Source: an uncultured Eubacterium sp. (lineage in GTDB: Bacteria; Bacillota_A; Clostridia; Lachnospirales; Lachnospiraceae). From it: a stretch of 11,725 nt of DNA. Under the pieces are notes generated by a model. It did not search any database. It saw only the letters and a list, made by a program, of their open reading frames with translations, and had not been told where the DNA came from. Positions 1 to 7,888 of this stretch are shown here, piece after piece (position 1 is the stretch's first letter; every line of letters starts with the position of its first letter). The stretch spans positions 1 to 11,725 of the forward strand of contig CAOXUF010000048.1 of assembly GCA_948560485.1 (NCBI GenBank), in the 5' to 3' direction. The position numbers and the translations under genes were made by a program.

Positions 1-2
1 AT

Positions 3-506
3 CTGCTTTGGTTCCCCAGGGAAGAAGCAAGGGAGGTCTTCCTGGCGCTTACAGAGACAGCAGGCCAGCAGAAGCAGTTGGAAAATCTGCGAAAAATTTA
101 TCTGACGGAGGAAGAACTTAAAGAGTTTCATTTAAAAAAGCAGGAAAGAGAGCATCGGCACCTTTTGCTGGAGCAGAAACGTAAAACAGATGCCATACGA
201 AAAGATTTCACCCGGCAGGTGGCAGGGATTCGAAATACAGACGGGCATTTTTCCGGGCTATATGATTATGCGCAGGAATATTGTTATGATAGTGACAAGA
301 AAAAAGAGAAACGCTATATAACGGGCAGATATCTGTGCAGTTTGTTCCGGAAGGAAAATCTAAATATGGTTCTGGAGCGGGAAGAAGCAGGAAGCCTGTG
401 CGAGCTGCTTAAGTTCCTGTTTATGGAAGAAGAGCTTACTTTTGCAGAAGTGAAATGGATACTGGGGCTTGTGGAAGTGAAAGAAAAACGGAAGGAGGCG
501 GCATAG
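3..506 (+). CDS. Unrecognised protein, 3' end only
   Basis: This frame is open from the first bases of the window to the TAG at 504-506, so the gene starts upstream and only its last 167 codons are visible. A TTG at 78 could be read as a start, but the frame continues upstream without a stop and no ribosome binding site precedes it, so I treat it as internal. The visible part is highly charged and probably helical: a basic/acidic stretch rich in Lys, Arg and Glu (about codons 45-70), then a region with FSGLYDYAQEYCYDS and a helical C-terminus ending in a KEKRKEAA tail. No catalytic motif, membrane segment or known family is apparent. It lies one base before the next gene, whose AGGAGG (493-498) is inside this coding sequence, so the two are surely co-transcribed. 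Confidence 0.75.
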   Translation: MLWFPREEAREVFLALTETAGQQKQLENLRKIYLTEEELKEFHLKKQEREHRHLLLEQKRKTDAIRKDFTRQVAGIRNTDGHFSGLYDYAQEYCYDSDKKKEKRYITGRYLCSLFRKENLNMVLEREEAGSLCELLKFLFMEEELTFAEVKWILGLVEVKEKRKEAA

Positions 507-507
507 G

Positions 508-2973
508 ATGCGGTTTAGTGAGACGATTTTGAAACATATCATGCTAAGAACGGAGATGGAGAAGGCCTGTGTGCCGGATTCATTGCTGAAAGCTTGTAAG
601 GAAGAGGAACTGTTGGGCTTAAGCAGGAAAATCAATCAGATGGAGGCTGGAGAGCAGATAGGGAAGCTAGATGAAGAGGCAGTAGAATATCTGGTGCGGG
701 ATCAGGGATTCCTGTCCTGCCTGGTACGGCTGTCACAGGAGGAATGTTATGATCCAATGAGAGTCAGCCGCTTTTTAACCTGGGCGGAAGATGCGGTTTT
801 ATCTGAAGACTTCGGTTATGAAGAACTCCTTTCCGTATTGGCAGACAATCTGATTGAGCCAGACAGAATCTATACTTATTTAAAGTACTTTCGCTCGGCA
901 TCTCTGACGGAAGATGAAAAAGGATATCTGATGAGGGGGCTGTATACCTTGGATGGCTGCGGCGCATTTTCCATCGGTGACCTGACAGAGCGGGAATGCA
1001 GGCTCCTGACAGAACCGATGATATCCGGCGATTTTTTAAATAAGATGACGAAGGAGCGCAGCTTTTGGGAACGGCTGCTTGATCCGGGGTATCATGAATT
1101 GATCAGGGATTTGTCTGACAGCCTGAAGTGGCGTGCATGCCTGGTGCAGAAGCAGGAAAAAGGGCTGTGGGAACATAAGGAAGCCATCAGCAAGGGACTT
1201 GGCGAAGTTTTAGGGCAGATTCCCCACGAAGAAACGGGGAGGTTTTTGAAGCAGTGGCTTGACAATGAGGCGCTAGTGTATGACCTGAACAGGTTAAAGC
1301 ATCTGCTTTTGAAATTGCCGGTGGATAAGAAACTCTCATTTATGAAAAACCGGGTTTCCTACTTAAGCTTTCTTTATGGGGATGTTCTGGAAGGTGTGAA
1401 TGTGGAGCTGTTGACAGAAGATCAGAATAATCTTCTGGTTTATGCGATTACACATAAGAAAAAGCATTTCCTTTCTGTAGTAAAGGAAAATTTCCGGGAT
1501 TTTACTTGTTTCGGATGGCGGAATCTTCTGCTGGACCGGGATACCTATGAACGGTTTCTGAATATCAATACGCTGAATCCTAAGAATCTAAAAGAATGTG
1601 CAAGGCTTCATGCCTTTTTAGATGAAGAAAAGCAGGTTTTAACCTGGAAACAGTATTCCTTTGAGGAAATCCGATTATTTGCTACAAATGACATTTTATA
1701 TGCAAAATTGTACCATCGGCTGGCAGATTTAAAGATGGATGACCGTTTGCGGGCAATCAGGGAAATTATTGGAAGGAAATGCCTATTGGAAGGCATGAGC
1801 GAAGAACAGCTTGATAAACTAGGGATGATGTTAATAGAGAAACCGGTTTCCCGGTGGATGGAAACGGAGCTTAAGCATGTGGAATCTCTGTCCTATCAGC
1901 AGGCGGTGAGCCTTCTGTGCGTATGGGATGAGGCAGAGCGTTTTATTCCGGAAATCCGTACGGGCTATCATGCAGACTTTCTTGTATATAATCTGGAAAA
2001 ATTACAGGATATCCCAGATTTTAAGACGGCAAAAGAGCAGATGCCGGAGATCGACGGAAGATGGAAGCAGCTGAACGGAGTCCTGAAGATTGGGGAAGAC
2101 TTTTTGCTTAAAAACCGGGAAGGGTTCATGCGTTTCCTGTGCGAAGGCGGCGCGGAGATTTTCCATGCGTTTTTATCCGGAGCGTTGGAATCGGAACGGG
2201 AAAAGGCTAAACGTCTTTGTGCCGCGGAGATTGCCGGGCGGTTCTGGGAAGTAAAATATTATAAAAATGACCTGGAACGGGAAATTGCGTTACGCCTTCC
2301 GGCAGAAACACAGCAGGCCTGGATGAAGAATATGGAAATGAAAAGGAAGCCGATGAGTCTGTGGGAAGAAGACCGGCTGCTTCCGATCATGCAGATCGGG
2401 GAGGTGCTTGGACATACCTGCCTTTCTTACCGGGATGGGAAATATAAAAGCTGCCTGTTATCCTGCTTTGATGCGAATAAGAAGGTGATATATCTTTCCA
2501 TGGAAGGGACACTGGTGTTCCGGGTGATCATCCGCCTCACGAAAGGGACATTTTACAGGATAAACGGGAAACGGCAGGGACTGCAGTTTGCGGATCTCAC
2601 CCAGGAGGATACTGGGGAGGAAGCAGTAAATGACAGAAAAGAGTATCTGACCTTATTTTTGGAACGTCCGTATTTTAAAGGAATTTCAGAGGAGAAAGAA
2701 AAGGAAGCGGTCTGGTTTGCGGTGGAGATGCTGAAAAAGAAAGCAAAACAGTTACAGGCGGAGCTGGTTTTAAGCGATGCCTATAAAAAGTTTGCGCTGG
2801 AAGAAAAGCAGTTTATCCGTGCGAAATATTATATGTATATTTCGGAATCCAAGAATGGGGAGCAGTATCTGGACAGCCTGGGCGGAATGGCAGGCGCAAG
2901 GCAGGAAGGAAGTTATGAGGAAGGATATTTTCTGTTTCAGGAATCCTTTGTAAATCCGAGGACAGAAAAATAG
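508..2973 (+). CDS. Large uncharacterised protein, 821 aa
   Basis: The ATG at 508 is supported by AGGAGG at 493-498 and follows the upstream stop codon by one base. The product is a large, soluble-looking, mostly helical protein with no signal peptide or obvious membrane segment and no P-loop. The first 600 or so residues are rich in Leu, Glu, Lys and Arg and look like helical repeats without a clear period. A more distinctive block lies at about residues 629-690, with Cys and aromatic residues (GHTCLSY, YKSCLLSCFDANKK) followed by a beta-rich FRVIIRLTKG segment. This may be the functional domain, but I cannot assign it to a family. The gene is second in a four-gene operon with gaps of 1, 13 and 13 bp. 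Its composition matches its left neighbours and is clearly more GC-rich than the genes after 4492. That it is a real gene is near certain; its function is unknown. Confidence 0.85.
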   Translation: MRFSETILKHIMLRTEMEKACVPDSLLKACKEEELLGLSRKINQMEAGEQIGKLDEEAVEYLVRDQGFLSCLVRLSQEECYDPMRVSRFLTWAEDAVLSEDFGYEELLSVLADNLIEPDRIYTYLKYFRSASLTEDEKGYLMRGLYTLDGCGAFSIGDLTERECRLLTEPMISGDFLNKMTKERSFWERLLDPGYHELIRDLSDSLKWRACLVQKQEKGLWEHKEAISKGLGEVLGQIPHEETGRFLKQWLDNEALVYDLNRLKHLLLKLPVDKKLSFMKNRVSYLSFLYGDVLEGVNVELLTEDQNNLLVYAITHKKKHFLSVVKENFRDFTCFGWRNLLLDRDTYERFLNINTLNPKNLKECARLHAFLDEEKQVLTWKQYSFEEIRLFATNDILYAKLYHRLADLKMDDRLRAIREIIGRKCLLEGMSEEQLDKLGMMLIEKPVSRWMETELKHVESLSYQQAVSLLCVWDEAERFIPEIRTGYHADFLVYNLEKLQDIPDFKTAKEQMPEIDGRWKQLNGVLKIGEDFLLKNREGFMRFLCEGGAEIFHAFLSGALESEREKAKRLCAAEIAGRFWEVKYYKNDLEREIALRLPAETQQAWMKNMEMKRKPMSLWEEDRLLPIMQIGEVLGHTCLSYRDGKYKSCLLSCFDANKKVIYLSMEGTLVFRVIIRLTKGTFYRINGKRQGLQFADLTQEDTGEEAVNDRKEYLTLFLERPYFKGISEEKEKEAVWFAVEMLKKKAKQLQAELVLSDAYKKFALEEKQFIRAKYYMYISESKNGEQYLDSLGGMAGARQEGSYEEGYFLFQESFVNPRTEK

Positions 2974-2986
2974 CAGGAGGTCGCAA

Positions 2987-3178
2987 ATGAGTAATGATTT
3001 AATTTTATGCCAGAGGGAAATCCGCCGTTTGCGGTGTGTGGTAAGGACATATGAAGCACAGATGCGGGAGCTTAAGAGCTATCTGGAGCAGGCGGCAGGA
3101 AATCCAGAGCTTGGAGATGAGGCAAGACAGACTGCCAGGGAGATTTCCGAAGCCTGGCAGCGGATACTGGAAGATTAG
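2987..3178 (+). CDS. Small coiled-coil-like protein, 63 aa
   Basis: A short gene with a good ribosome binding site (AGGAGG at 2975-2980, just before the ATG at 2987), placed 13 bp after one operon gene and 13 bp before the next. The product is almost entirely helical and charged. Its N-terminal half (CQREIRRLRCVVRTYEAQMR) has a heptad-like spacing of hydrophobic residues that suggests a short coiled coil, and the C-terminal half continues as an acidic helix ending in QRILED. There is no membrane segment and no metal-binding pattern. Small proteins like this often act as assembly or adaptor partners of the larger proteins beside them, but that is inference. No family recognised. Confidence 0.7.
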   Translation: MSNDLILCQREIRRLRCVVRTYEAQMRELKSYLEQAAGNPELGDEARQTAREISEAWQRILED

Positions 3179-3191
3179 GAAGGAGGAACTT

Positions 3192-3806
3192 ATGCCGAAA
3201 TTTATAGGGATTGATTTGCTGGACAGTTTAGAAAAGATCATGAAAAAGAATACGCAGAGCTATCAGAGTGATTTCGCTTATGACCGGAAAGATTTAGAGG
3301 AAGCGGCGGCGAAAGTGGATGCACTGCCTCTTAGAGAGCGGACGTATCTCTGGATGTCCCGCCGCTGCGGTACCTGGTGCCTGAAAGAAGGTCGGGTATT
3401 TTTAAAGCCGACTGCAGCGCATCATATCTGGACTTACTATGGTGACGGGAAAAGTGAAAGGATTTTAGCTTATGCCGTAGAAGTGACAGGTCTGGAAGAC
3501 GGGAAGGTGATCGGAAACCTGTACCCGCTTGATTACCGGGAGCATGTGGAACTGGTAAAAAGAAGGTCAGTTCCGGCAGACCAGGTCAGGGTTGTTCATG
3601 AGAAAGGAGCGTATTTCCAGGACGTAGACAAACGTGTTCATAAGGGAGGGCATAAATTATTCGATAAGTTTTTATACTCCGAATATGTGCCAAATGACAG
3701 CGGGGCGCTGGAAACTGTCCTGCGGCAGGAAGAATGGAAAAGAATGAACATGCGGTGTGGGAAGGTTGAGAACCATATCCGGAATATCCGTAAAAGCGCC
3801 GCATAG
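3192..3806 (+). CDS. Uncharacterised protein, 204 aa
   Basis: The same frame is open further upstream, to 3051, but I place the start at ATG 3192: AGGAGG at 3181-3186 sits five bases before it, and the earlier start would overlap the 63-aa gene almost completely. The protein has a helical N-terminus (DLLDSLEKIMKKN), then a globular region with YLWMSRRCGTWCLKEGRVF at about residues 52-70 and a TAAHHIW segment at 74-80, and a mixed beta/helical C-terminal part ending in a basic tail. Paired His and Cys residues could bind metal, but the spacing matches no motif I know. It is the last gene of the left operon and is followed by a strong hairpin. No signal peptide or membrane segment. Family not recognised. 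Confidence 0.78.
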   Translation: MPKFIGIDLLDSLEKIMKKNTQSYQSDFAYDRKDLEEAAAKVDALPLRERTYLWMSRRCGTWCLKEGRVFLKPTAAHHIWTYYGDGKSERILAYAVEVTGLEDGKVIGNLYPLDYREHVELVKRRSVPADQVRVVHEKGAYFQDVDKRVHKGGHKLFDKFLYSEYVPNDSGALETVLRQEEWKRMNMRCGKVENHIRNIRKSAA

Positions 3807-3826
3807 ATAACAGAATGGATTTTATA

Positions 3827-3858
3827 GGATACAGCAGTCTAAAGAGGCTGTTGTATCC
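3827..3858 (+). terminator. 14-bp hairpin after the left operon
   Basis: Arms 3827-3840 and 3845-3858 pair over all 14 positions (two G-T wobbles) around the tetraloop AAAG, 20 bases after the stop codon of the 204-aa gene. Position and stability suggest a transcription terminator. No T-run follows on either strand, so it is not a textbook intrinsic terminator and might instead protect the mRNA 3' end. Confidence 0.5.
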
Positions 3859-3922
3859 ATGATTGTGAAAAATCAATCAGAATAAAGATAGTATAAAATG
3901 GTGAATATTCTTGGAAAATAGC

Positions 3923-3951
3923 TTGTCCAAGTTGTTCCGTTGAAATATAAT
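3923..3951 (+). promoter_or_regulatory. Candidate sigma-A promoter
   Basis: TTGTCC (3923-3928) and TATAAT (3946-3951) are separated by exactly 17 bases: a perfect -10 box and a four-of-six -35 box. It would start transcription near 3958, just before the decayed gene at 3974, and was probably that gene's promoter. It could now drive the phosphoesterase-STAND gene at 4492 with a leader of about 530 bases; I found no better promoter nearer that gene. Confidence 0.4.
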
Positions 3952-3973
3952 AGTAAAATGAATAGAAATATAT

Positions 3974-4495
3974 ATGGAGAACTGTGACGAAAGAGAACAG
4001 GTATACGTTAGGAAATTGATTGAGAAAGATTATCCCATATACAGAGTTCTTGTACAAAAATGTGTTTGCAAAAAAGCTTATGCAAGTACTCTAGAAAGAA
4101 GTAAATGTTGCAAATAATTTTTCTGTGCCAATATTGGAAAAATACAGGGGAGATTTATGGATTCTGTCAGCTTGAAAATATGGATATACAGTGCATGAAA
4201 TCGGAATTGACAAGATGGTTGCATGGGTAGAGGATACACTCAAGAAGTGATGAAGTTGCTGATAGATTATATCAGTAATCATTTTAGGGTGGACTACTTC
4301 ATCTGGAAAGCAGACAAGGTGGATGTAGTCGGCAGGTACATAGCAGAAAAGTTAGGCGATGAGCTTGTTTTGGAGTAGCTTACAATGGAACAGAGGATCA
4401 TTGACTATGATAGGGAATAGGATGTTTTGAAATAGGAAGATATTTCTTATGTGTGTACATACAGAATAGAAAATTACTATAAGGAGGAACTATGA
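3974..4495 (+). pseudogene. Decayed gene, frameshifts and stop codons
   Basis: Protein-like sequence runs along the plus strand but changes frame twice. The first piece starts at ATG 3974 (MENCDEREQVYVRKLIEKDY...) and stops at 4115. It continues in another frame from about 4098 (EVNVANNFSVPILEKYRG) through a TGA at 4173 (KYGYTVHEIGIDKMVAWVED) to 4248. It then passes to a third frame from about 4244 (MKLLIDYISNHFRVDYFIWK, then YIAEKLGDELVLE), with TAG codons at 4376, 4418 and 4433, and finishes with YVCTYRIENYYKEEL and a TGA overlapping the next start codon. The amino-acid composition is protein-like in every piece, as expected of one gene of about 170 codons that accumulated mutations. Its family is not recognised. 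The stretch from 3859 to 3973 shows only the promoter candidate. Confidence 0.55.
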
Positions 4496-7400
4496 AAATT
4501 TTATTATTTCACTTAAGTGATGCACATTTTAGGGAAGATACTAAATTTAGAGAAATAAATATTAAGGCAATGGTTAACGCTTTAAGACAGATTGATAAAT
4601 TCGATGAATGTGTAATAGTGTTTTCGGGAGACATAGCACATTCTGGAGAAGCTAATCAGTATAAGACGGCAGGAGGGTTTATAGGTACATTAATAAATCA
4701 ATTAAAGACAACCTATTTACCAGATAAAAAGATCTATACTCTTATTGCGCCTGGAAATCATGACAACCTTGCGGCTAATCCAGACAGAGGACTTGAAGAA
4801 CTAAAAGGTTATTATTTACAAAAAGAAACGGAAAAGAGATTTTATGAAGAGTTATCTCAGCTTGATAATTTTTATAGTTTTGCAAAGAGAAATCAATGTT
4901 TTCAAAGAGGGAGAATCGTTGATGTTAGAAAGATGACTTTTGGAAAGTTTGTTATAAAAGTCAACCTTATCAATACCGCACCATTTTCCCTTTTGTGTAA
5001 TGGGAACGAGGATAAGGGGTTACATTATCTTCCGCAAAAAGAAATTAATAAACTTGATTTTGAAATGCAAGAAAATTATACAATTTCCATTATTCATCAC
5101 AGCCCTGAATGGTTTTCGGATGGTTCAAAACAGAAACTATATAATAAGTTATATGAAACTTCCGATTTAATTTTTGCAGGACATGAACACTTTTCTCTTA
5201 GTGAAACTAAGACAGTAAATGGAAAGTTTAATGTAGATATATCAAGTGGTTTGGCGCTTTATGGAACTAAGACAGAGCATGGTTTTAATACATTAATTCT
5301 TGACACAGAGAATCGTAGTCTAATTGGACATAAATTTGTATATAATGGTTTCATTTATAAGCCAGAGAAAAACTTAGAGAATGAGAATGTTATTTTCAGG
5401 GGAAAGCATAAATTTACTTGTACAGAAACATTTAGAAAATTCTTGGAAACAGATGTGGATGAAAGAGATGGTGAAAATTATTTAGATTATTTTGTGTTTC
5501 CTTCTTTAGAAGCTAAAACTATTAATGATGATTTAAAAAATTATGCTGTAACGACAGAAGAAAAGTTTCATGAGCTTATTAATTTAAAAGTAACAATATC
5601 TATTGAAGGTGGTTCTAGATCAGGGAAAACAATTTTGTCAAAATACCTCTGTAGAATGTTCTTGGATGAATATGTTCCGCTATATTTATATGATGAAAGC
5701 TTTGCTCCGAGAGAAAACAAAAAGGTAATTAAATATGCATTGACAGAGCAGTATGGAGAAGATGCCGATTTTGATGAATATATTCAACTTGAAAAGAAAA
5801 AGAAAGTTTTAATAGTGGATGGGTATGATATTATAAAGAAAGAACGATGGAAATCTTTTTGGGAGGAATACAGAGAACTATTTGGACATATTATTCTTTT
5901 TTGTGGTATTGACTGGAATCTTAATATTAAAGAGAAAGCATTGGAAGAACTGCAAGAAAATAAAGCCTTTTATCTAAAAATATGTCCCTTTTATTATGCA
6001 AAAAGAGAGTTGCTAATCAAAAAAATATGTTCAAATTGCCAGAATTATGATATTAAGGATGTGGATGAGAAAGCTAGAAAGATTAATGAGGATATTACAG
6101 ATCAAATAAGGTATTTTCAATTAAACCCAGATTTTATCCATCAGTTTGTTGATTACTATTTGGCTTTTTCTTATACAAAGACACAGAAAGAAACGAATGT
6201 ATTTAGTAAAGTGTTTGAAGCCAATATCACTTTCCGATTAGCAAAGAATGCTGGTGAAGAGAATGTCCAGGATATGCTGATTGCATTAGATTTTGTAGCA
6301 CATTATATACATTTTAATAAAAAGTATCCTCTTGCAGAGGAAGACTTTGTAAAGGTAATTGAAGAATATGGAAAAGCATATGATAATGAATTAAATCCTA
6401 TATTTGTTTATAATATGGCAATTAAATCTAATATTATCAGAGAAGTCAAGGGGAAAGGAGGGATTGAGTTTTGTGACGAAAATCTTCTAGCATATTTTAC
6501 TGCGGCTCATTTAAACAGAAAGTTTAATGAGGGAGAGGGAGCAGAGGAATTAAAGTATATTTTAGATAATATTTGTTTTGTGCCGAATGGTGATATTATA
6601 TTGTTTCTTTCTTATATTACAAGTAACGTGCAGATATTGAATCCTATAATGAATAGTTTAATTATGCATATGCAAGAATGGGAAGAACTTAATATTGATA
6701 ACGACAATGTGGGATATTTGTCTAAAATCAAAAATACAGGAAAAATTGTACCTCCGGATGAAAAAGAAAAAAGTAAAATGAAAGAAGATAAAGATCATAT
6801 GGAGAGAGAGATTGTGGAAAAACATCAGAAAGAGGCGGAGAGTCTCTATTCATATGATGAAAGTAAAGCTAATTCATTCGGAAACAAAATCTCAAAAAGT
6901 ATTAATTATTTAGATTTGGTGGCAAAGATATTACCTAATTTTAGATCTATTTTGAAAGGGGATCAGAAAAAGGCAATAGTTGAAATTTTGTATACATATC
7001 CAAATAAACTCTTATATTATATGCTTAAAGATATTGATGAGAATTATAGTCAGATTGTAAATGATATTTTGGATAGAGCACCAAAGACGAAAAAAGGGAA
7101 GATGATTACAGAAGCTATGATTGCAAAAGAATTGCAGAACCAGTCGATGGCATTTATCCTTTCAATTTATAATCTAATAGCGGAGACTGCTAGCAACAAT
7201 AAGACAATGACAGATCTTAATAGGAAAGATTATTTTGATTATGATATTAATACAAATTATAGACTACAAAATGTGATGATGGAAGAGTGTACGGGGAATT
7301 TCCACAGTATGGCATCAAAAGCAGAAAATCTGTATAATGAAGCCAAATTTGATATCACAAAGCAGATGACAATGCTTGTTGTAAGGAAGTATTTTTTATG

Positions 7401-7521
7401 TCATGATATTTCAATTACTGGTGAAGCGCAGCATACTTTAGACGTTTTCTTTGGATGTAATGTTAAGGAAAAGAAAGCAATTCAGCTAATGCAAGCAAAA
7501 AATCGTCTAGTAAAAAAATAG
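4492..7521 (+). CDS. Metallophosphoesterase-STAND NTPase fusion, predicted defence protein
   Basis: A 1009-aa protein with two recognisable modules. Residues 1-290 form a calcineurin-like metallophosphoesterase with all the metal-binding motifs: D10-x-H12, GDIAHSG (46-52), GNHD (88-91), HH (202-203) and GHEH (230-233), so it should be a two-metal phosphoesterase or nuclease. Residues 365-680 resemble a STAND/NACHT NTPase: Walker A GGSRSGKT (373-380), Walker B VLIVDGYD (439-446) and a late helical segment ENLLAYFTAAHL (663-674) like the one after the winged-helix region in STAND proteins. Residues 690-1009 are helical with a charged linker (about 745-790) and would be the sensing part. In STAND immune proteins target binding drives NTP-dependent oligomerisation and activates the fused effector; here the effector would be the phosphoesterase. 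Its substrate and trigger are unknown. AAGGAGG at 4481-4487 fixes the start. No membrane segment. The gene is much more AT-rich than the left operon. Confidence 0.88.
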   Translation: MKILLFHLSDAHFREDTKFREINIKAMVNALRQIDKFDECVIVFSGDIAHSGEANQYKTAGGFIGTLINQLKTTYLPDKKIYTLIAPGNHDNLAANPDRGLEELKGYYLQKETEKRFYEELSQLDNFYSFAKRNQCFQRGRIVDVRKMTFGKFVIKVNLINTAPFSLLCNGNEDKGLHYLPQKEINKLDFEMQENYTISIIHHSPEWFSDGSKQKLYNKLYETSDLIFAGHEHFSLSETKTVNGKFNVDISSGLALYGTKTEHGFNTLILDTENRSLIGHKFVYNGFIYKPEKNLENENVIFRGKHKFTCTETFRKFLETDVDERDGENYLDYFVFPSLEAKTINDDLKNYAVTTEEKFHELINLKVTISIEGGSRSGKTILSKYLCRMFLDEYVPLYLYDESFAPRENKKVIKYALTEQYGEDADFDEYIQLEKKKKVLIVDGYDIIKKERWKSFWEEYRELFGHIILFCGIDWNLNIKEKALEELQENKAFYLKICPFYYAKRELLIKKICSNCQNYDIKDVDEKARKINEDITDQIRYFQLNPDFIHQFVDYYLAFSYTKTQKETNVFSKVFEANITFRLAKNAGEENVQDMLIALDFVAHYIHFNKKYPLAEEDFVKVIEEYGKAYDNELNPIFVYNMAIKSNIIREVKGKGGIEFCDENLLAYFTAAHLNRKFNEGEGAEELKYILDNICFVPNGDIILFLSYITSNVQILNPIMNSLIMHMQEWEELNIDNDNVGYLSKIKNTGKIVPPDEKEKSKMKEDKDHMEREIVEKHQKEAESLYSYDESKANSFGNKISKSINYLDLVAKILPNFRSILKGDQKKAIVEILYTYPNKLLYYMLKDIDENYSQIVNDILDRAPKTKKGKMITEAMIAKELQNQSMAFILSIYNLIAETASNNKTMTDLNRKDYFDYDINTNYRLQNVMMEECTGNFHSMASKAENLYNEAKFDITKQMTMLVVRKYFLCHDISITGEAQHTLDVFFGCNVKEKKAIQLMQAKNRLVKK

Positions 7522-7622
7522 CAATCGCTATGTCGGAGTTGCACCGACAGGTCATTTAATCATAAAAGGAAATGACCAACTTTTATGACTGTCATACACA
7601 TAAATGTGTTAATAGCGATTGC
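7521..7622 (+). ncRNA. Structured RNA-like element closed by an 11-bp helix
   Basis: The arms GCAATCGCTAT (7521-7531) and ATAGCGATTGC (7612-7622) are perfect inverted complements. Between them lie a 5-bp hairpin with a 7-base loop (7532-7548), an 8-bp hairpin (7550-7557 with 7570-7577) and a 5-bp hairpin with a 4-base loop (7596-7609), so the whole can fold as a closed multi-branch junction of 102 bases. A further perfect 8-bp pairing (7561-7568 with 7580-7587) crosses the second hairpin. The element begins on the last base of the phosphoesterase-STAND stop codon. The long enclosed span and lack of a T-run argue against a simple terminator. It does not fit a tRNA. The strand is assumed from the neighbours; it could also be a DNA site or a small mobile-element relic. 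Confidence 0.5.
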
Positions 7623-7633
7623 CAATATATTAT

Positions 7634-7888
7634 ATGGAGAAAGTAGAAAAATATGATATTATTTTGATGGCTTTCTTCGCATTTTTCATAATAGCCTATT
7701 AGTTCATGGTGATATTATTACTAATCTGGAATTTTTCTATAAGAAAAGTTTTGGATGTGCCTCAGATTCTGCGAACCTGTCTTTTTCCGGCGTTTATCAT
7801 AATATCAATGAAGATCCTAGCAGTAATTAGTCGATACAAAAAGTACACAGATTTATTTGGAGTAAAAGATAGGGATAATAGACTTTGA
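7634..7888 (+). pseudogene. Small two-helix membrane protein broken by a TAG
   Basis: From ATG 7634 the frame reads MEKVEKYDIILMAFFAFFIIAY, meets a TAG at 7700-7702, and continues without shift through FMVILLLIWNF and ILRTCLFPAFIIISMKILAVISRY to a TGA at 7886-7888. The combined product would be about 84 residues with two hydrophobic segments and a basic, charged tail. The TAG lies inside the first hydrophobic segment, so the likeliest reading is one gene with a single nonsense mutation. Neither ATG 7634 nor the internal ATG 7706 has a good ribosome binding site, which also suggests decay. It lies between the structured element and the Septu genes and might once have belonged to either. No family recognised. 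Confidence 0.5.

Noticed and set aside
3051..3191. N-terminal extension of the 204-aa protein
   Set aside because: It would overlap the 63-aa gene in another frame, while ATG 3192 has a well-placed AGGAGG.
3839..4057. Minus-strand ORF of 72 codons
   Set aside because: It lies opposite the decayed plus-strand gene, has no ribosome binding site and a composition (Phe, Tyr, Ile rich) typical of the antisense of AT-rich coding DNA.
4376..4435. Three in-frame TAG codons here plus a TAG at 7700, hinting at stop-codon recoding
   Set aside because: Intact genes in the window end normally at TAG (506, 2973, 3178, 3806, 7521), and the region around 4376 also has frameshifts and an in-frame TGA, so ordinary gene decay explains it better.
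7521..7622. tRNA or tRNA-like cloverleaf
   Set aside because: The closing helix is 11 bp rather than 7, the 7-base loop lacks the U33 and T-loop patterns, and there is no T-arm or CCA-proximal geometry.
7521..7622. Integron attC site or MITE with target duplication
   Set aside because: No GTTRRRY core with its inverse partner and no direct repeat at the outer edges; only one copy is in the window.
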